In this document: positions 1 through 8,613 of the stretch, piece after piece | How positions within the stretch are numbered: the stretch's first letter is position 1 | Layout: each line of letters opens with the position of its first letter | Virus record (IMG/VR): IMGVR_UViG_3300025000_001768 | Location: 1-36,589 of that record | Length of the DNA stretch: 36,589 nucleotides | Source: a virus | Reading direction: 5' to 3' (one strand) | Program-made: the position numbers and the translations under genes | Notes under the pieces: generated by a model | Database searches by the model: none | Told to the model about the DNA's origin: nothing | The model's input: the letters and a program-made list of their open reading frames with translations, nothing else

Positions 1-67
1 AATAGTTTAGTAGATTTATTCAAAAGGCTTTTCTTTTTATTTACATCAGTCAGATTGAGGTGTCGGG

Positions 68-1093
68 TTGAAAAGAATCGGGAACCTATACAGCAAAATA
101 TATGACTACGAAAATATCTACAAGGCTTATTTAGATGCCAGAAAGTCTAAGCGGTATCGCAATGAAGTATTGAAATTTACTTCTAACCTTGAGGAGAATC
201 TCATTACAATCCAAAATGAACTCATTTGGAAAAGCTACACACCAAGAACTTCAAGGCAATTTTACGTTATCGAACCAAAGAAAAGGCTGATAACTGCACC
301 GGCTTTCTACGATAGAGTAGTGCATCATGCACTGCATAATATTATAGAATCGGTTTTTGACAGGTCATTTATTTATCACAACTATGCTTGCAGGCACGGC
401 AAGGGAACACATGCAGCAGTAGATTATTTCCAAAAATCCCTTCAAAAAATACAAAACAAACATGACAAGGTATATTGCCTAAAGATTGATGTAGCGCAAT
501 ATTTCCCAAGCATAAACCATGATATTTTATTTGGTTTGATTAAACGTAAAATAAAAGACACAAACGTCCTCTGGTTAATCAAAACAATTGTTGATAGTAG
601 CCCTACAAACCCAGGACTTGGAATAGGAGCTCTTACTTCACAATTATTTGCAAATGTTTACTTAAACCATCTAGATCATTACGCAAAAGAGGTATTACAG
701 GTAAAAAATTACGTGCGGTATATGGATGATGTTGTGATTCTACATCCTGACAAAAAATATCTTCATGGAATTAGAAAGGATATAGAGTCTTTCCTATGGA
801 GTGATTTGCGGCTCAAAACAAACGGTAAAACTCAGGTGATAGCCACGAATAGAGGAGTAACCTTCCTTGGGTATAGGGTTTGGTCTACACATCGATTATT
901 AAAAGGTCAGTCCAAGAGAAGAATCAAGAGGAAACTAAGGCTATTTATGAAGTTGTATTCTAAAAGAAAGATACAGCTTGACGAGATAAGAGCGTCTATT
1001 CATTCTTGGCTTGGGCATGTAAAGCACTGCAATAGTTATAATTTACGGAAGAAAATTTTTGATGATTTGGTGTTTGCGCGAAACGATAAATAA
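68..1093 (+). CDS. DGR-type reverse transcriptase
   Basis: This 341-residue protein is a reverse transcriptase of the diversity-generating-retroelement clade, which copies an RNA template repeat with adenine mutagenesis into a variable repeat of a target gene. The YMDD catalytic box is at residues 218-221, a palm motif DVAQYFPS near residue 143, and the family-typical GIGALTSQLFAN block near residue 185 (DGR enzymes have this SQ variant where group II intron enzymes usually have QG). The C-terminal thumb FLGYRVW...HRLL recalls, from memory, the Bordetella phage enzyme. No maturase or endonuclease domain follows. The start is TTG at 68 behind GAGGTG at 56-61. It precedes the tail operon and ends at its own terminator. 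No template repeat, variable repeat or Avd gene is visible, so the rest of the cassette should lie left of position 1. Confidence 0.9.
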   Translation: MKRIGNLYSKIYDYENIYKAYLDARKSKRYRNEVLKFTSNLEENLITIQNELIWKSYTPRTSRQFYVIEPKKRLITAPAFYDRVVHHALHNIIESVFDRSFIYHNYACRHGKGTHAAVDYFQKSLQKIQNKHDKVYCLKIDVAQYFPSINHDILFGLIKRKIKDTNVLWLIKTIVDSSPTNPGLGIGALTSQLFANVYLNHLDHYAKEVLQVKNYVRYMDDVVILHPDKKYLHGIRKDIESFLWSDLRLKTNGKTQVIATNRGVTFLGYRVWSTHRLLKGQSKRRIKRKLRLFMKLYSKRKIQLDEIRASIHSWLGHVKHCNSYNLRKKIFDDLVFARNDK

Positions 1094-1100
1094 TAAATAG

Positions 1101-1127
1101 CCGTCTCAGTAGAGGCGGTTTTATTTT
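1101..1127 (+). terminator. Terminator after the reverse transcriptase
   Basis: CCGTCTC (1101-1107) pairs with GAGGCGG (1112-1118) around a four-base loop and is followed by a T-rich run. I see no promoter between it and the tail genes, so tail transcription must read through it. Confidence 0.75.
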
Positions 1128-1155
1128 AGGCGAAAAACTAAAGGAGGTGGTCTAA

Positions 1156-1542
1156 ATTGCTGAACTAATACGCGATATAGGTACTTATATTATTGCCCAG
1201 GGCCAGGCCACAGCCATCGGTACAGACGTGTTTTTAGACACCAGACCGGACAAGCCTGATGATATCATCAGTATTTTTGAGTACCCTGGGCCACCGTCCA
1301 CAATTCAAGATGACATTTCCCGTCGGGTACAGATTATGGTTCGTAATAAAAGTTACGCATCAGCCAGGGCGAAGGCCTGGGCCATATTCAACCTGCTCGA
1401 CCGACCCGACGACCGAACTATAGTAGTCAATGGTCGGCGGGGCTGGTTCAAGGCACTACAGCAGCCGAATAAGCTAGATATTGACGCGAATAATCGCGTT
1501 ATTTTTATTTTTAACCTAGAAGTAATGACTTCCAGAGATTAA
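1156..1542 (+). CDS. Minor capsid / tail terminator protein, ATT start
   Basis: A 128-residue protein of the phage minor capsid or tail-terminator type, which would cap the tail tube at the head-tail junction. The recognisable family block runs from ELIRDIGTYI through DKPDDIISIFEYPG to VRNKSYASARAKAW. The first usable GTG (1228) would delete about 24 family-like residues. The frame is open back to a TAA at 1153-1155, and the only codon correctly placed behind the strong AAGGAGGTGG (1141-1150) is ATT at 1156. TTG at 1157 is out of frame and stops after three codons. I therefore infer an ATT start; a sequencing error or frameshift is the alternative. The major tail gene follows after 19 bp. Confidence 0.75.
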   Translation: MAELIRDIGTYIIAQGQATAIGTDVFLDTRPDKPDDIISIFEYPGPPSTIQDDISRRVQIMVRNKSYASARAKAWAIFNLLDRPDDRTIVVNGRRGWFKALQQPNKLDIDANNRVIFIFNLEVMTSRD

Positions 1543-1561
1543 ATAAGGGAGGAATAACCAA

Positions 1562-2089
1562 ATGACATTAGCAACAAATACCGCCGCGCTGGGACTAAAG
1601 GATACAAAGATTTACGGATATACTGCTGGAGCCTATAGCAGTACCGGGATAGATGTTCCTAAAGTAACCCAAGTTGTATGGGGACCCGTGGTGGCTGGTA
1701 AGGAATTAGAGGGTGACGATTCCGTTGAGCAATATAGCTATGTTAAAAATTATGAGGGAAAACTCGCTTTTCAAAAAATTTCACTTGAAGCTATGGAATC
1801 AGTATTCGGAGGTACGCTTACTTCGTCTGGTGAAACACCGAATCAGAAGCAGACGTATACTTTCCCGGATGTTGGATCATCTATGCCTCAGTTTAAGATT
1901 TCTGGACAGTGCACTAAAGTTGATGCTGGGCTCGGTGATGCCGTAGTAACACTGACCGGTTGCAAAGTTAAGCCCGGAAGTTATCCGATCACAATGCAAT
2001 ATGATAACTATGCTTCGATTGCTATTGATGTATTTATCGCTGACAAGCCTACTCTGGTGCTAAATGAAACGGAAACTACGCTAAGCTAA
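1562..2089 (+). CDS. Major tail protein
   Basis: A 175-residue protein with the composition and motifs of siphophage major tail tube proteins: an N-terminal ALGLKDTKIYGY segment, a central VEQYSYVKNYEGKLAF strand region, and a C-terminal CKVKPGSYPI/IAIDVFIADK region. It would polymerise into the tail tube around the tape measure. The position, after the tail terminator and before the tail assembly chaperones, is the canonical place for this gene. The start ATG follows GGAGG at 1549-1553. A second reading frame inside it (1713-1946) is a shadow. Confidence 0.85.
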   Translation: MTLATNTAALGLKDTKIYGYTAGAYSSTGIDVPKVTQVVWGPVVAGKELEGDDSVEQYSYVKNYEGKLAFQKISLEAMESVFGGTLTSSGETPNQKQTYTFPDVGSSMPQFKISGQCTKVDAGLGDAVVTLTGCKVKPGSYPITMQYDNYASIAIDVFIADKPTLVLNETETTLS

Positions 2090-2145
2090 AGCTGGGTAAC
2101 CACTAAACGATCACACTAATTAAAATTTTATGGAGGGATATTTTT

Positions 2146-2478
2146 ATGCCAGTTAAAGATTTTGATGCCTTTTGGGACGAACAACAGAAAGAAGAAATAA
2201 AATTCAAGGTTTTCGGAAAAGAGGAAACGCTCCCTCTTTCTCCCCCAGCCGCTATGATTTTAAAAATGGTCCGGGCGCAGCGGGAATATGGAAATAAGGA
2301 TCTGCCTGAATCGGTGCAACTTGATCTTGCTTTTTCCTTTTTCAGTGAGGCGAAAGTTGAAGAATGGTCAGAAAAGGGCATGACTATTAAGCAGTTGACA
2401 GATCTTATGGGCTGGATAACCGAGCAATATCACCAGGGAAACGCGAAGACCCCCAAGGAGGGGGCGGTAAGGGGATAG
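2146..2478 (+). CDS. Tail assembly chaperone (gpG-like)
   Basis: A 110-residue protein rich in charged residues and predicted helix, positioned between the major tail protein and the tape measure like the gpG chaperones that coat the tape measure during tail assembly. The ATG follows GGAGGG. Its last codons contain a CCCC run (2451-2454) and a GGGGG run (2460-2464). The -1 frame is open from 2400 onward and continues into the next reading frame, so part of the product is expected to be made as a longer gpGT-like fusion. Confidence 0.8.
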   Translation: MPVKDFDAFWDEQQKEEIKFKVFGKEETLPLSPPAAMILKMVRAQREYGNKDLPESVQLDLAFSFFSEAKVEEWSEKGMTIKQLTDLMGWITEQYHQGNAKTPKEGAVRG

Positions 2479-2501
2479 ATTTACTGGAGAATTGGGCTGC
2501 C

Positions 2502-2765
2502 GTGGAAGCAGACTTCCAGAGGGAATATGGAATAAATCTTATTGAAATGCTACCAACAATGAATTGGAGGCGTTTCTCTATTTTATGGCGGGGACTTGGC
2601 CCAAACTCCGTGACAGTTTGTTTGAATAGTTCAAAAAACGATAGCAAGACCGATGAGTTGGGGACTTGGGCAGAAGACTGTGGTCCCTTGGGCAAATTTA
2701 AAACACTTACAGCGGGAGATCTGTCCGGTTTTAATGTTTCGAGGGCGAAAGGAGGTAATGCTTGA
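2502..2765 (+). CDS. Tail assembly chaperone, frameshift extension (T part)
   Basis: This reading frame encodes ENWAAVEADFQREYGINL...MNWRRFSILWRGLGPNS, the typical T-part of Firmicutes tail chaperones. It is open in the -1 frame from about 2400, overlapping the end of the preceding gene, and has no ribosome binding site before the GTG at 2502. It is best read as expressed by -1 frameshifting from the upstream gene (join about 2146-2460 with the rest to 2765). The T domain recruits tail tube subunits to the tape measure. It ends over the start of the tape measure gene. Confidence 0.8.
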   Translation: MEADFQREYGINLIEMLPTMNWRRFSILWRGLGPNSVTVCLNSSKNDSKTDELGTWAEDCGPLGKFKTLTAGDLSGFNVSRAKGGNA

Positions 2766-5700
2766 TGCAGGTTGGAGAACTTTTTGCAAGGCTAGGGCTT
2801 GATATGAGTGAGTTTCAAGCTGGTCTTAATTTGGCTCGGACATCGATGCAAAACACATCAAGGGAACTGATACGACAAGCACAAGCTACCAGTGCCGCCT
2901 TACAGGGACCGGAAAGAGTCCTGCAAAATGTTAACACCCGCCTCCAGGAGTCAACTAGCCATTTCCGATCTTTTGCCCAGGCTTCCAATATGCCGCAAGT
3001 GCAACAGTCTTTCTCGCAGATTGAAAGTGCTATTAGGCAAACCCGCACAGAGCTGTCCAGGCTGGGTTTTGGACAGACAAAAGCGGAAATAAAGGCTACG
3101 GAAGCGCAATTATACAATTTAGCTAATGTTCGCATGACAAAACTTAAAGATGAAATTTCGCTGACTGAAAAAGCCTTGAAGCAGATGAAGGAATCGGGGC
3201 GTGCAGACGAATTTACCGAGGAAATCAGGAAGGCAGAAGAAGCATTAGCAGGATACAAAAGACAGCTTGCCGATGCCGAACCGATTAAAAAGTTTGCACA
3301 AATTGCCGGTTATGAGGTTCAAAAAATATTTGGCAAGGATGTTTTCGTTAAACCTATTACAGATGCTACAGAGAGGGCTAGGGCTAAAATTTCAGGGTTT
3401 ATTAATCAGGACTTAGCGGCAGTGGCTAATAAAACCTATGAAATCATTGATAATGCTGCTAAGAAGATTGTTGGTGCTGCTGATACTACTGCCGCACAAA
3501 AGGCCAAGATAGCACAGCTACCGGCGATATATCAACAAATTGGTATGGCAGCCGGTATTGCTGCTGTAGCTATGTCCGGTGTTAACGCAGCTTTGGCGGC
3601 AATGGCTGCTGAGGCAGAAAACGCCTGGAATTTGTTTCAGGCTAAAACTCTTGTAGCCATTGAAGACATTACTGAATTCCAGGACATCATAACGGATACA
3701 GTCACATCAACAGGTGCTGGATATGAACAAATTGCCCAGGTCTTTTCTCATCTCAAGATAGCATACGACGAAAGCAAAGAAACAATCCAGGAGTCAACAG
3801 AATTGGCTTTTGCTTTTTATGACGCCTGGAACACTAAGCCAGTTGAGGCAATTGATTCGGTGCGTAATGTCATGAAGCAGCTTGGAGTCGATCAGGACCA
3901 GGCTGCAGACATTATGACTTTGGCACTCAGAAAATATGAGGGCGACATTGAAAAAGCTACAAAAGATGTTATGGCATATGGGCAGGAGTGGAAAAATGCG
4001 ACTGCTGCCGGTACCGAAGGAGCTCAGGCATTTGAGAAAATGAATGATGCGCTCAATCAAGGTGCCATGGGAGGCTTTGCGGAAGCCTGGGGCAATATGA
4101 AGGCTACACTTACCGAGCTATACCAGGCTTCCGAGCCAACGCTGAGTAAAATAGCGGAAGGCATGAAGACAGTAACACAATCGGTTACTGAATTTTTGCG
4201 GAATAATCCAGGCATAGCTTCTTTCGTTGCTCATATGGGGTTGGCGGCTACTGCTCTTACTTTTTTCTTGGCTGCCGGGGCACCTATAGCTGGTTTTTTG
4301 ATTATGCATAGAGGATTGTTTCAGGGACTTGCGCAGGCAATTGTTGCAGCTTCTACGGGTGGGGTTGCAGTTTTGTCTCCCCAGTTGGTAGCACTAAAAG
4401 ACAAGTTTCTTTTGTTTAAAAATGCCATAATCGGTTTTCCTGGTGTTTTGGCTAGTTTAGGACCTGCCGTGCTTGTTTTTCTGCGACAGATACCAAATGC
4501 TATTGTAAACTTTGTACGACTTAACCCTATGCTTGTGGCCTTTGGTGCTATTGCTTTAGTTATAGCAGATAACTGGGAGCAGTTCGGGCCAATTTTCACT
4601 AAGATATGGGATGATATAAAGCTTGCATTTCAGCCAGTTATGGAGGCTTTTAAGGCATCAAGCGACACGATATTTCCAGCTTTGGCCGAAATCCTAAAAA
4701 CCGTAAGCTTAATCTTGGCTGATGTCCTGCTAGGTGCTCTGCAAGCAATTGAGCTAATAATTAGGACGGTTGCCCAAGTTATAAATGGTGATTTTAATGG
4801 GGCTCTTAAAAGCATGGGCGATCTGATTGGGGTTTTCGGTGATACTAAGAACGGTGTTCAGGATTTGGGTGCAATTGTAGGTATAGCTGCTTTTGCCTGG
4901 GCCGGATATGCACTTGCAGTTAAGGGTGCAGCCCTTGCCACTAAAGCCTATGAGGCGGCAGTAAAAGTTGCAACTGCTGCTCAGTGGCTTTGGAATATTG
5001 CTATGGACGCTAATCCTATTGGAATTCTTATTCTAGCAATAGGCGGACTTATAACTGCAGCCGTACTGCTAATTGATACCTGGAAACCGATAAAAGAGTT
5101 TTTTTTGAATATGTGGAGCGGCATAGGAGAAAATACCAGAGAAACTTGGGAGAATATTAAGAATTCGGTTGTTGAAATAGCTACAAGCCTTGTAAATGAT
5201 GCAAAAACAAAGCTAGATGAACTATGGACATGGATCAAAGAAACACCAGCCAATGCCTTGCAGTGGGGAAAAGATATAATTAATAATTTCAAGAATTCTA
5301 TTATCGAAGGTATAACAAATTTAGTCCCGGCTGCAAAAGATAGATTCAATCAGCTAATAGATTGGATCAGGAGTTTACCTGGTCAAGCATTGCAATGGGG
5401 TAAGGATACTATAAGCTCTTTTATTGAGGGGATAACATCTTTCCATATTAAACTGCCTCACCTAAGCATTGAAACAGGATATAAAGAAGTCATTGGGGGA
5501 TGGAAAATACCCTACCCTGATTTTAAGGTTAATTGGTACGATGCTGGCGGGATATTTAGCGGACCTTCGATTATTGGGGTAGGAGAAAAAAGGAAGGAGG
5601 TAGTAGCACCACTAGAAACACTGTCATCCATGATTAAAAGCGCAGTATCAGAAGTTGAAGGAAGGGGTTCTGAGCATAAGCATACTGGCACCATTACCTT

Positions 5701-5782
5701 TAAAGGGGTAACCAGTAAGGGACAATTAGTGGGCGCTGTTGATGTCGTTATGGATAAGTTTAGGCAGGAGGCCCGTATATGA
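2765..5782 (+). CDS. Tape measure protein
   Basis: A 1005-residue tail length determinant. Residues 1-170 are helical and glutamine-rich with coiled-coil spacing. Hydrophobic segments follow (for example near residues 260-285, 480-560 and 700-770), as in tape measures that help DNA cross the membrane. Near residues 820-890 a tandem pair of W..LP..ALQWGKD-type units is visible. By the usual ~1.5 angstrom per residue the tail would be about 150 nm long. The ATG at 2765 follows AAAGGAGGT; a TTG at 2762 is an alternative. The 3' end overlaps the next gene by 4 bp. Confidence 0.9.
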   Translation: MQVGELFARLGLDMSEFQAGLNLARTSMQNTSRELIRQAQATSAALQGPERVLQNVNTRLQESTSHFRSFAQASNMPQVQQSFSQIESAIRQTRTELSRLGFGQTKAEIKATEAQLYNLANVRMTKLKDEISLTEKALKQMKESGRADEFTEEIRKAEEALAGYKRQLADAEPIKKFAQIAGYEVQKIFGKDVFVKPITDATERARAKISGFINQDLAAVANKTYEIIDNAAKKIVGAADTTAAQKAKIAQLPAIYQQIGMAAGIAAVAMSGVNAALAAMAAEAENAWNLFQAKTLVAIEDITEFQDIITDTVTSTGAGYEQIAQVFSHLKIAYDESKETIQESTELAFAFYDAWNTKPVEAIDSVRNVMKQLGVDQDQAADIMTLALRKYEGDIEKATKDVMAYGQEWKNATAAGTEGAQAFEKMNDALNQGAMGGFAEAWGNMKATLTELYQASEPTLSKIAEGMKTVTQSVTEFLRNNPGIASFVAHMGLAATALTFFLAAGAPIAGFLIMHRGLFQGLAQAIVAASTGGVAVLSPQLVALKDKFLLFKNAIIGFPGVLASLGPAVLVFLRQIPNAIVNFVRLNPMLVAFGAIALVIADNWEQFGPIFTKIWDDIKLAFQPVMEAFKASSDTIFPALAEILKTVSLILADVLLGALQAIELIIRTVAQVINGDFNGALKSMGDLIGVFGDTKNGVQDLGAIVGIAAFAWAGYALAVKGAALATKAYEAAVKVATAAQWLWNIAMDANPIGILILAIGGLITAAVLLIDTWKPIKEFFLNMWSGIGENTRETWENIKNSVVEIATSLVNDAKTKLDELWTWIKETPANALQWGKDIINNFKNSIIEGITNLVPAAKDRFNQLIDWIRSLPGQALQWGKDTISSFIEGITSFHIKLPHLSIETGYKEVIGGWKIPYPDFKVNWYDAGGIFSGPSIIGVGEKRKEVVAPLETLSSMIKSAVSEVEGRGSEHKHTGTITFKGVTSKGQLVGAVDVVMDKFRQEARI

Positions 5783-6129
5783 GTAGTGCCTTATATGAAA
5801 CTGATGGTACGCTTGTTACTAATATTATCCAATCAGTTATTTCCGGCTATGACACCATAAAGGTCGTGAACCGTCTTCTTGGCGGTTCTTTTCATATCCA
5901 GACTATTGGACAGTCAGCACGAATTGTCAATGTCAACACAGCAACCATTTATGAGGAAGGTAAAAACATAATAGACGAATATGAAGCAACTGCCACGCCT
6001 GTAAAGGTGGTGCTTGATAATAAGTATTACATCGGAATTATAAAGGAAGCTCCGCAATGGACTAGGATTAGGCCTGGTATTTATCAGACGGATCTTGTGT
6101 TGCTGGTTTCCGAGGAGGGCAACGCATGA
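5779..6129 (+). CDS. Small tail protein, distal tail region
   Basis: A 116-residue protein directly after the tape measure, where siphophages encode distal tail or baseplate components. It appears mainly beta-strand (SFHIQTIGQSARIVNV, TPVKVVLDNKYYIGII) and is translationally coupled on both sides by 4-bp overlaps, with GCAGGAGG ahead of the ATG. It is far shorter than a full Dit protein. I do not recognise a named family; the tail role is inferred from position. Confidence 0.7.
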   Translation: MSSALYETDGTLVTNIIQSVISGYDTIKVVNRLLGGSFHIQTIGQSARIVNVNTATIYEEGKNIIDEYEATATPVKVVLDNKYYIGIIKEAPQWTRIRPGIYQTDLVLLVSEEGNA

Positions 6130-6605
6130 GGGAGATTCCGGAAGATATCCTGTCAAAAATTCAGTCACTTAACCAAACCCATTTTAATAATGCCAACCCC
6201 ATTATGGAGGCCGTTATTGTCCGCTCCTTCAAAAACCTTAACATCCAGACCCTGCACGACACTGGCCGCTTAGGCAGTCTGGACATTGCCGCCCGAAGAG
6301 AGGATCCCGACTTGCCGCCTTCTGAGTTGGTTCTGATAGCTGTAGTGGACGGTGAGGCCCTGGTTTATGTGGCTAACCCTTCCGATGAAATTGACTGGGG
6401 CGTACCGGTGAACCTGGGAGCTGCCCGGGAGGTTTCCGTTGAGTTTAACGGCGACTTTCAGCAGGATACGGGGGGCAACCAGGTATTCGTTACCAGCGGT
6501 GACCCTTATTTCTTTCGGGTAGTGCGTGGCGTCACTGATGATACAACGGTTGTGCGACAAGGCACGGGCGGGGCTGATACAATACTTTTAGTGGTGGCGA
6601 GGTGA
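6126..6605 (+). CDS. Hypothetical tail/baseplate protein
   Basis: A 159-residue protein in the tail operon, overlapping its upstream neighbour by 4 bp. It opens with a short helical segment (REIPEDILSKIQSLNQTHFNNA) and then becomes beta-rich with PPSELVLIAVVDGEALVY and a C-terminal TTVVRQGTGGADTILLVV stretch. The acidic, beta-rich character fits a baseplate or fibre-attachment protein. No family recognised. Confidence 0.65.
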   Translation: MREIPEDILSKIQSLNQTHFNNANPIMEAVIVRSFKNLNIQTLHDTGRLGSLDIAARREDPDLPPSELVLIAVVDGEALVYVANPSDEIDWGVPVNLGAAREVSVEFNGDFQQDTGGNQVFVTSGDPYFFRVVRGVTDDTTVVRQGTGGADTILLVVAR

Positions 6606-6609
6606 TGGT

Positions 6610-8613
6610 ATGTCAATAACAATTTTGACCCCGACAGATCTGAACAATATCAGGAGTAATCTGTCTGGTGACTATATCCTTGGTGCCAACATAGATCTAG
6701 CTGGTTACGCCAATTGGGAGCCGATAGGAACGGTGTCAGACCCTTTTGTCGGCAAGCTAGACGGATCTATATACGAGGTGTCAAACTTAACAATAGTTCG
6801 TTCTACATCTGACAATATAGGCTTATTCGGCGTCTGTCAATTCAATATCTTAGTCAATAATCCTAATCTTAAAAACGTTAAATTAACTGGCACCAGCGTA
6901 GTCGGAAAAGATTATGTAGGGGCGCTAGCTGGTAAAATAATAACTACTCAAAAGATATCCCCAGCTTTTGACTTAGTTGTAAATTGTTCTTCAGCTGGTA
7001 GTGTGAATGGTGCATCAAATGTTGGTGGACTTGTTGGTTTGGTTGATGGGCCTGATGAAGATGTCTTTGATGAATATGCTCCACTTACAGGCAGGTTAAG
7101 CGAATGTTATTCATTAGCTGCTGTCACAGGTAGCGGAAGCAATATCGGAGGTCTCGTTGGCCAGACACAGAATATAAAATTCTACCGGTCCCATGCAGCA
7201 GGTACAGTTGACGGTGGTAATGTCGTCGGGGGACTTGTTGGGTTACTTGGCGGCAATGGTTTAACTGAGTTTTGCTATGCCATCGGGGATGTGAGTGGTG
7301 CTAGAGTTGCTGGTGGACTTGTTGGGGCTGCGCCTAGTAGAACATATAATTTAAAGTCATATGCCGAAGGTAACGTAATCGGGACGGAGGAATATTCCGA
7401 ACCTGAAATTTGGAATACTTCAGCATTAGGAATTGGTGGGCTAATTGGCTATGCACTGCTTGAGGGAATAGATAGATGCTATGCTTTGGGCAATGTTACC
7501 GGCATTCATCGTGTAGGTGGCTTGATCGGTTCCGGTCAGGGTGGCGGGTATCGTTCACCCAACATAGTTAATTCTTTTAGCCAGGGCAATGTAAGTGGTA
7601 CATCACAGATTGGGGGTCTAATTGGGTACGCATTTCCCAGTTATCTGGATTTAAAAAATTTGTATTGCACAGGCTCCGTAACTGGTAGCAAGAAGGGTGC
7701 TATTATCGGATATAGGGGGGCTCCATATTTTCCGGAAGACCCCATTGGTACGATAACATATCATACCCCGGCATTCTTTAATTCAGATGTGAATACCGCG
7801 TCCATTAATAACGGCGGCGAGGGCAAAACAGCCGCTGAATTAGGTTTAGAATCAACGTTTGAAGATGACTGGACATCGTGGGATTATTACTGGGTTATTG
7901 ATGTCGACGAATCGGATTATCCTATTTTGAAAGATTTTTACGACCCCGTGGGTATTGTTATATCAGCCATACGTGGTTGGATTGATCCTGATGATAGCAA
8001 TAATGATCAAGGTCTTGTGGTTGCCTACGTTAACGATGGTGCGGTATACTACCGAGCACTTGTAGGCGGAACATGGGCGGTTGCTGTACAGGTGACAGAG
8101 TTGTCAACTCCCGCCAATACAGTCAGTCTATTCCGCACAAATGACGGCAGGATTGGCTTTATTGCCGATGTGAACGGACGCCTGTACTGGGCAATAACAG
8201 AGCCTTACGGTATGACGATAGCCCACACCAAAGACCTAACCATTAACGGCAACTACCCTAATGTACTACAACTGACTGACGGTACTGTAAAGCTATACTA
8301 CACTTCCCCGGTTGGCATGGTGGTAGAGGTTGGTGCTAATTTTGACGGTGATTGGGATGCGGTACAATTCGGATTAGTTCGGCCGTATGCTAGTGATAGC
8401 AACGTATCCCGGCTCAAAGTAAAAAATTTTGACAAGTTGTACCTGCTCTGGCGATCACGAGGACAGCATAGGCTTGCGCAGCGGGAGGATGTGGAGGAAG
8501 TGTCGGAGTCGTTTTTTGTACCGTCAGGAAGTATTACTCTGCAGGCCGGTACGCCTGTGGTGAGTGTTTCGCTGGAACTGGATGATTCTGATGTGTTGGG
8601 GGGTGGGGCGTAG
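6610..8613 (+). CDS. GLUG-repeat tail fibre/adhesin-like protein
   Basis: A 667-residue virion protein candidate. It opens with a header (TPTDLNNIRSNLSGDYILGANIDLAGY...WEPIG) typical of GLUG-motif beta-solenoids. At least eight GLUG-type turns of the form (V/I)GGL(V/I)G follow over residues 90-370. After the marker FEDDWTSWDYYWVID near residue 415, the C-terminal 230 residues contain repeated beta-blade-like units (GLVVAYVNDGAVYYRALVGG, GRIGFIADVNGRLYW), possibly a small propeller. GLUG repeats are known from bacterial surface adhesins and IgA-protease-like proteins, so this may contact the host envelope. It shares header and repeats with the next gene, suggesting duplication. Start ATG at 6610. 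Confidence 0.75.
   Translation: MSITILTPTDLNNIRSNLSGDYILGANIDLAGYANWEPIGTVSDPFVGKLDGSIYEVSNLTIVRSTSDNIGLFGVCQFNILVNNPNLKNVKLTGTSVVGKDYVGALAGKIITTQKISPAFDLVVNCSSAGSVNGASNVGGLVGLVDGPDEDVFDEYAPLTGRLSECYSLAAVTGSGSNIGGLVGQTQNIKFYRSHAAGTVDGGNVVGGLVGLLGGNGLTEFCYAIGDVSGARVAGGLVGAAPSRTYNLKSYAEGNVIGTEEYSEPEIWNTSALGIGGLIGYALLEGIDRCYALGNVTGIHRVGGLIGSGQGGGYRSPNIVNSFSQGNVSGTSQIGGLIGYAFPSYLDLKNLYCTGSVTGSKKGAIIGYRGAPYFPEDPIGTITYHTPAFFNSDVNTASINNGGEGKTAAELGLESTFEDDWTSWDYYWVIDVDESDYPILKDFYDPVGIVISAIRGWIDPDDSNNDQGLVVAYVNDGAVYYRALVGGTWAVAVQVTELSTPANTVSLFRTNDGRIGFIADVNGRLYWAITEPYGMTIAHTKDLTINGNYPNVLQLTDGTVKLYYTSPVGMVVEVGANFDGDWDAVQFGLVRPYASDSNVSRLKVKNFDKLYLLWRSRGQHRLAQREDVEEVSESFFVPSGSITLQAGTPVVSVSLELDDSDVLGGGA

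Noticed and set aside
1157-1168. TTG start for the tail terminator gene
   Set aside because: TTG at 1157 runs into a stop after three codons; the family-like frame is the one starting with ATT at 1156.
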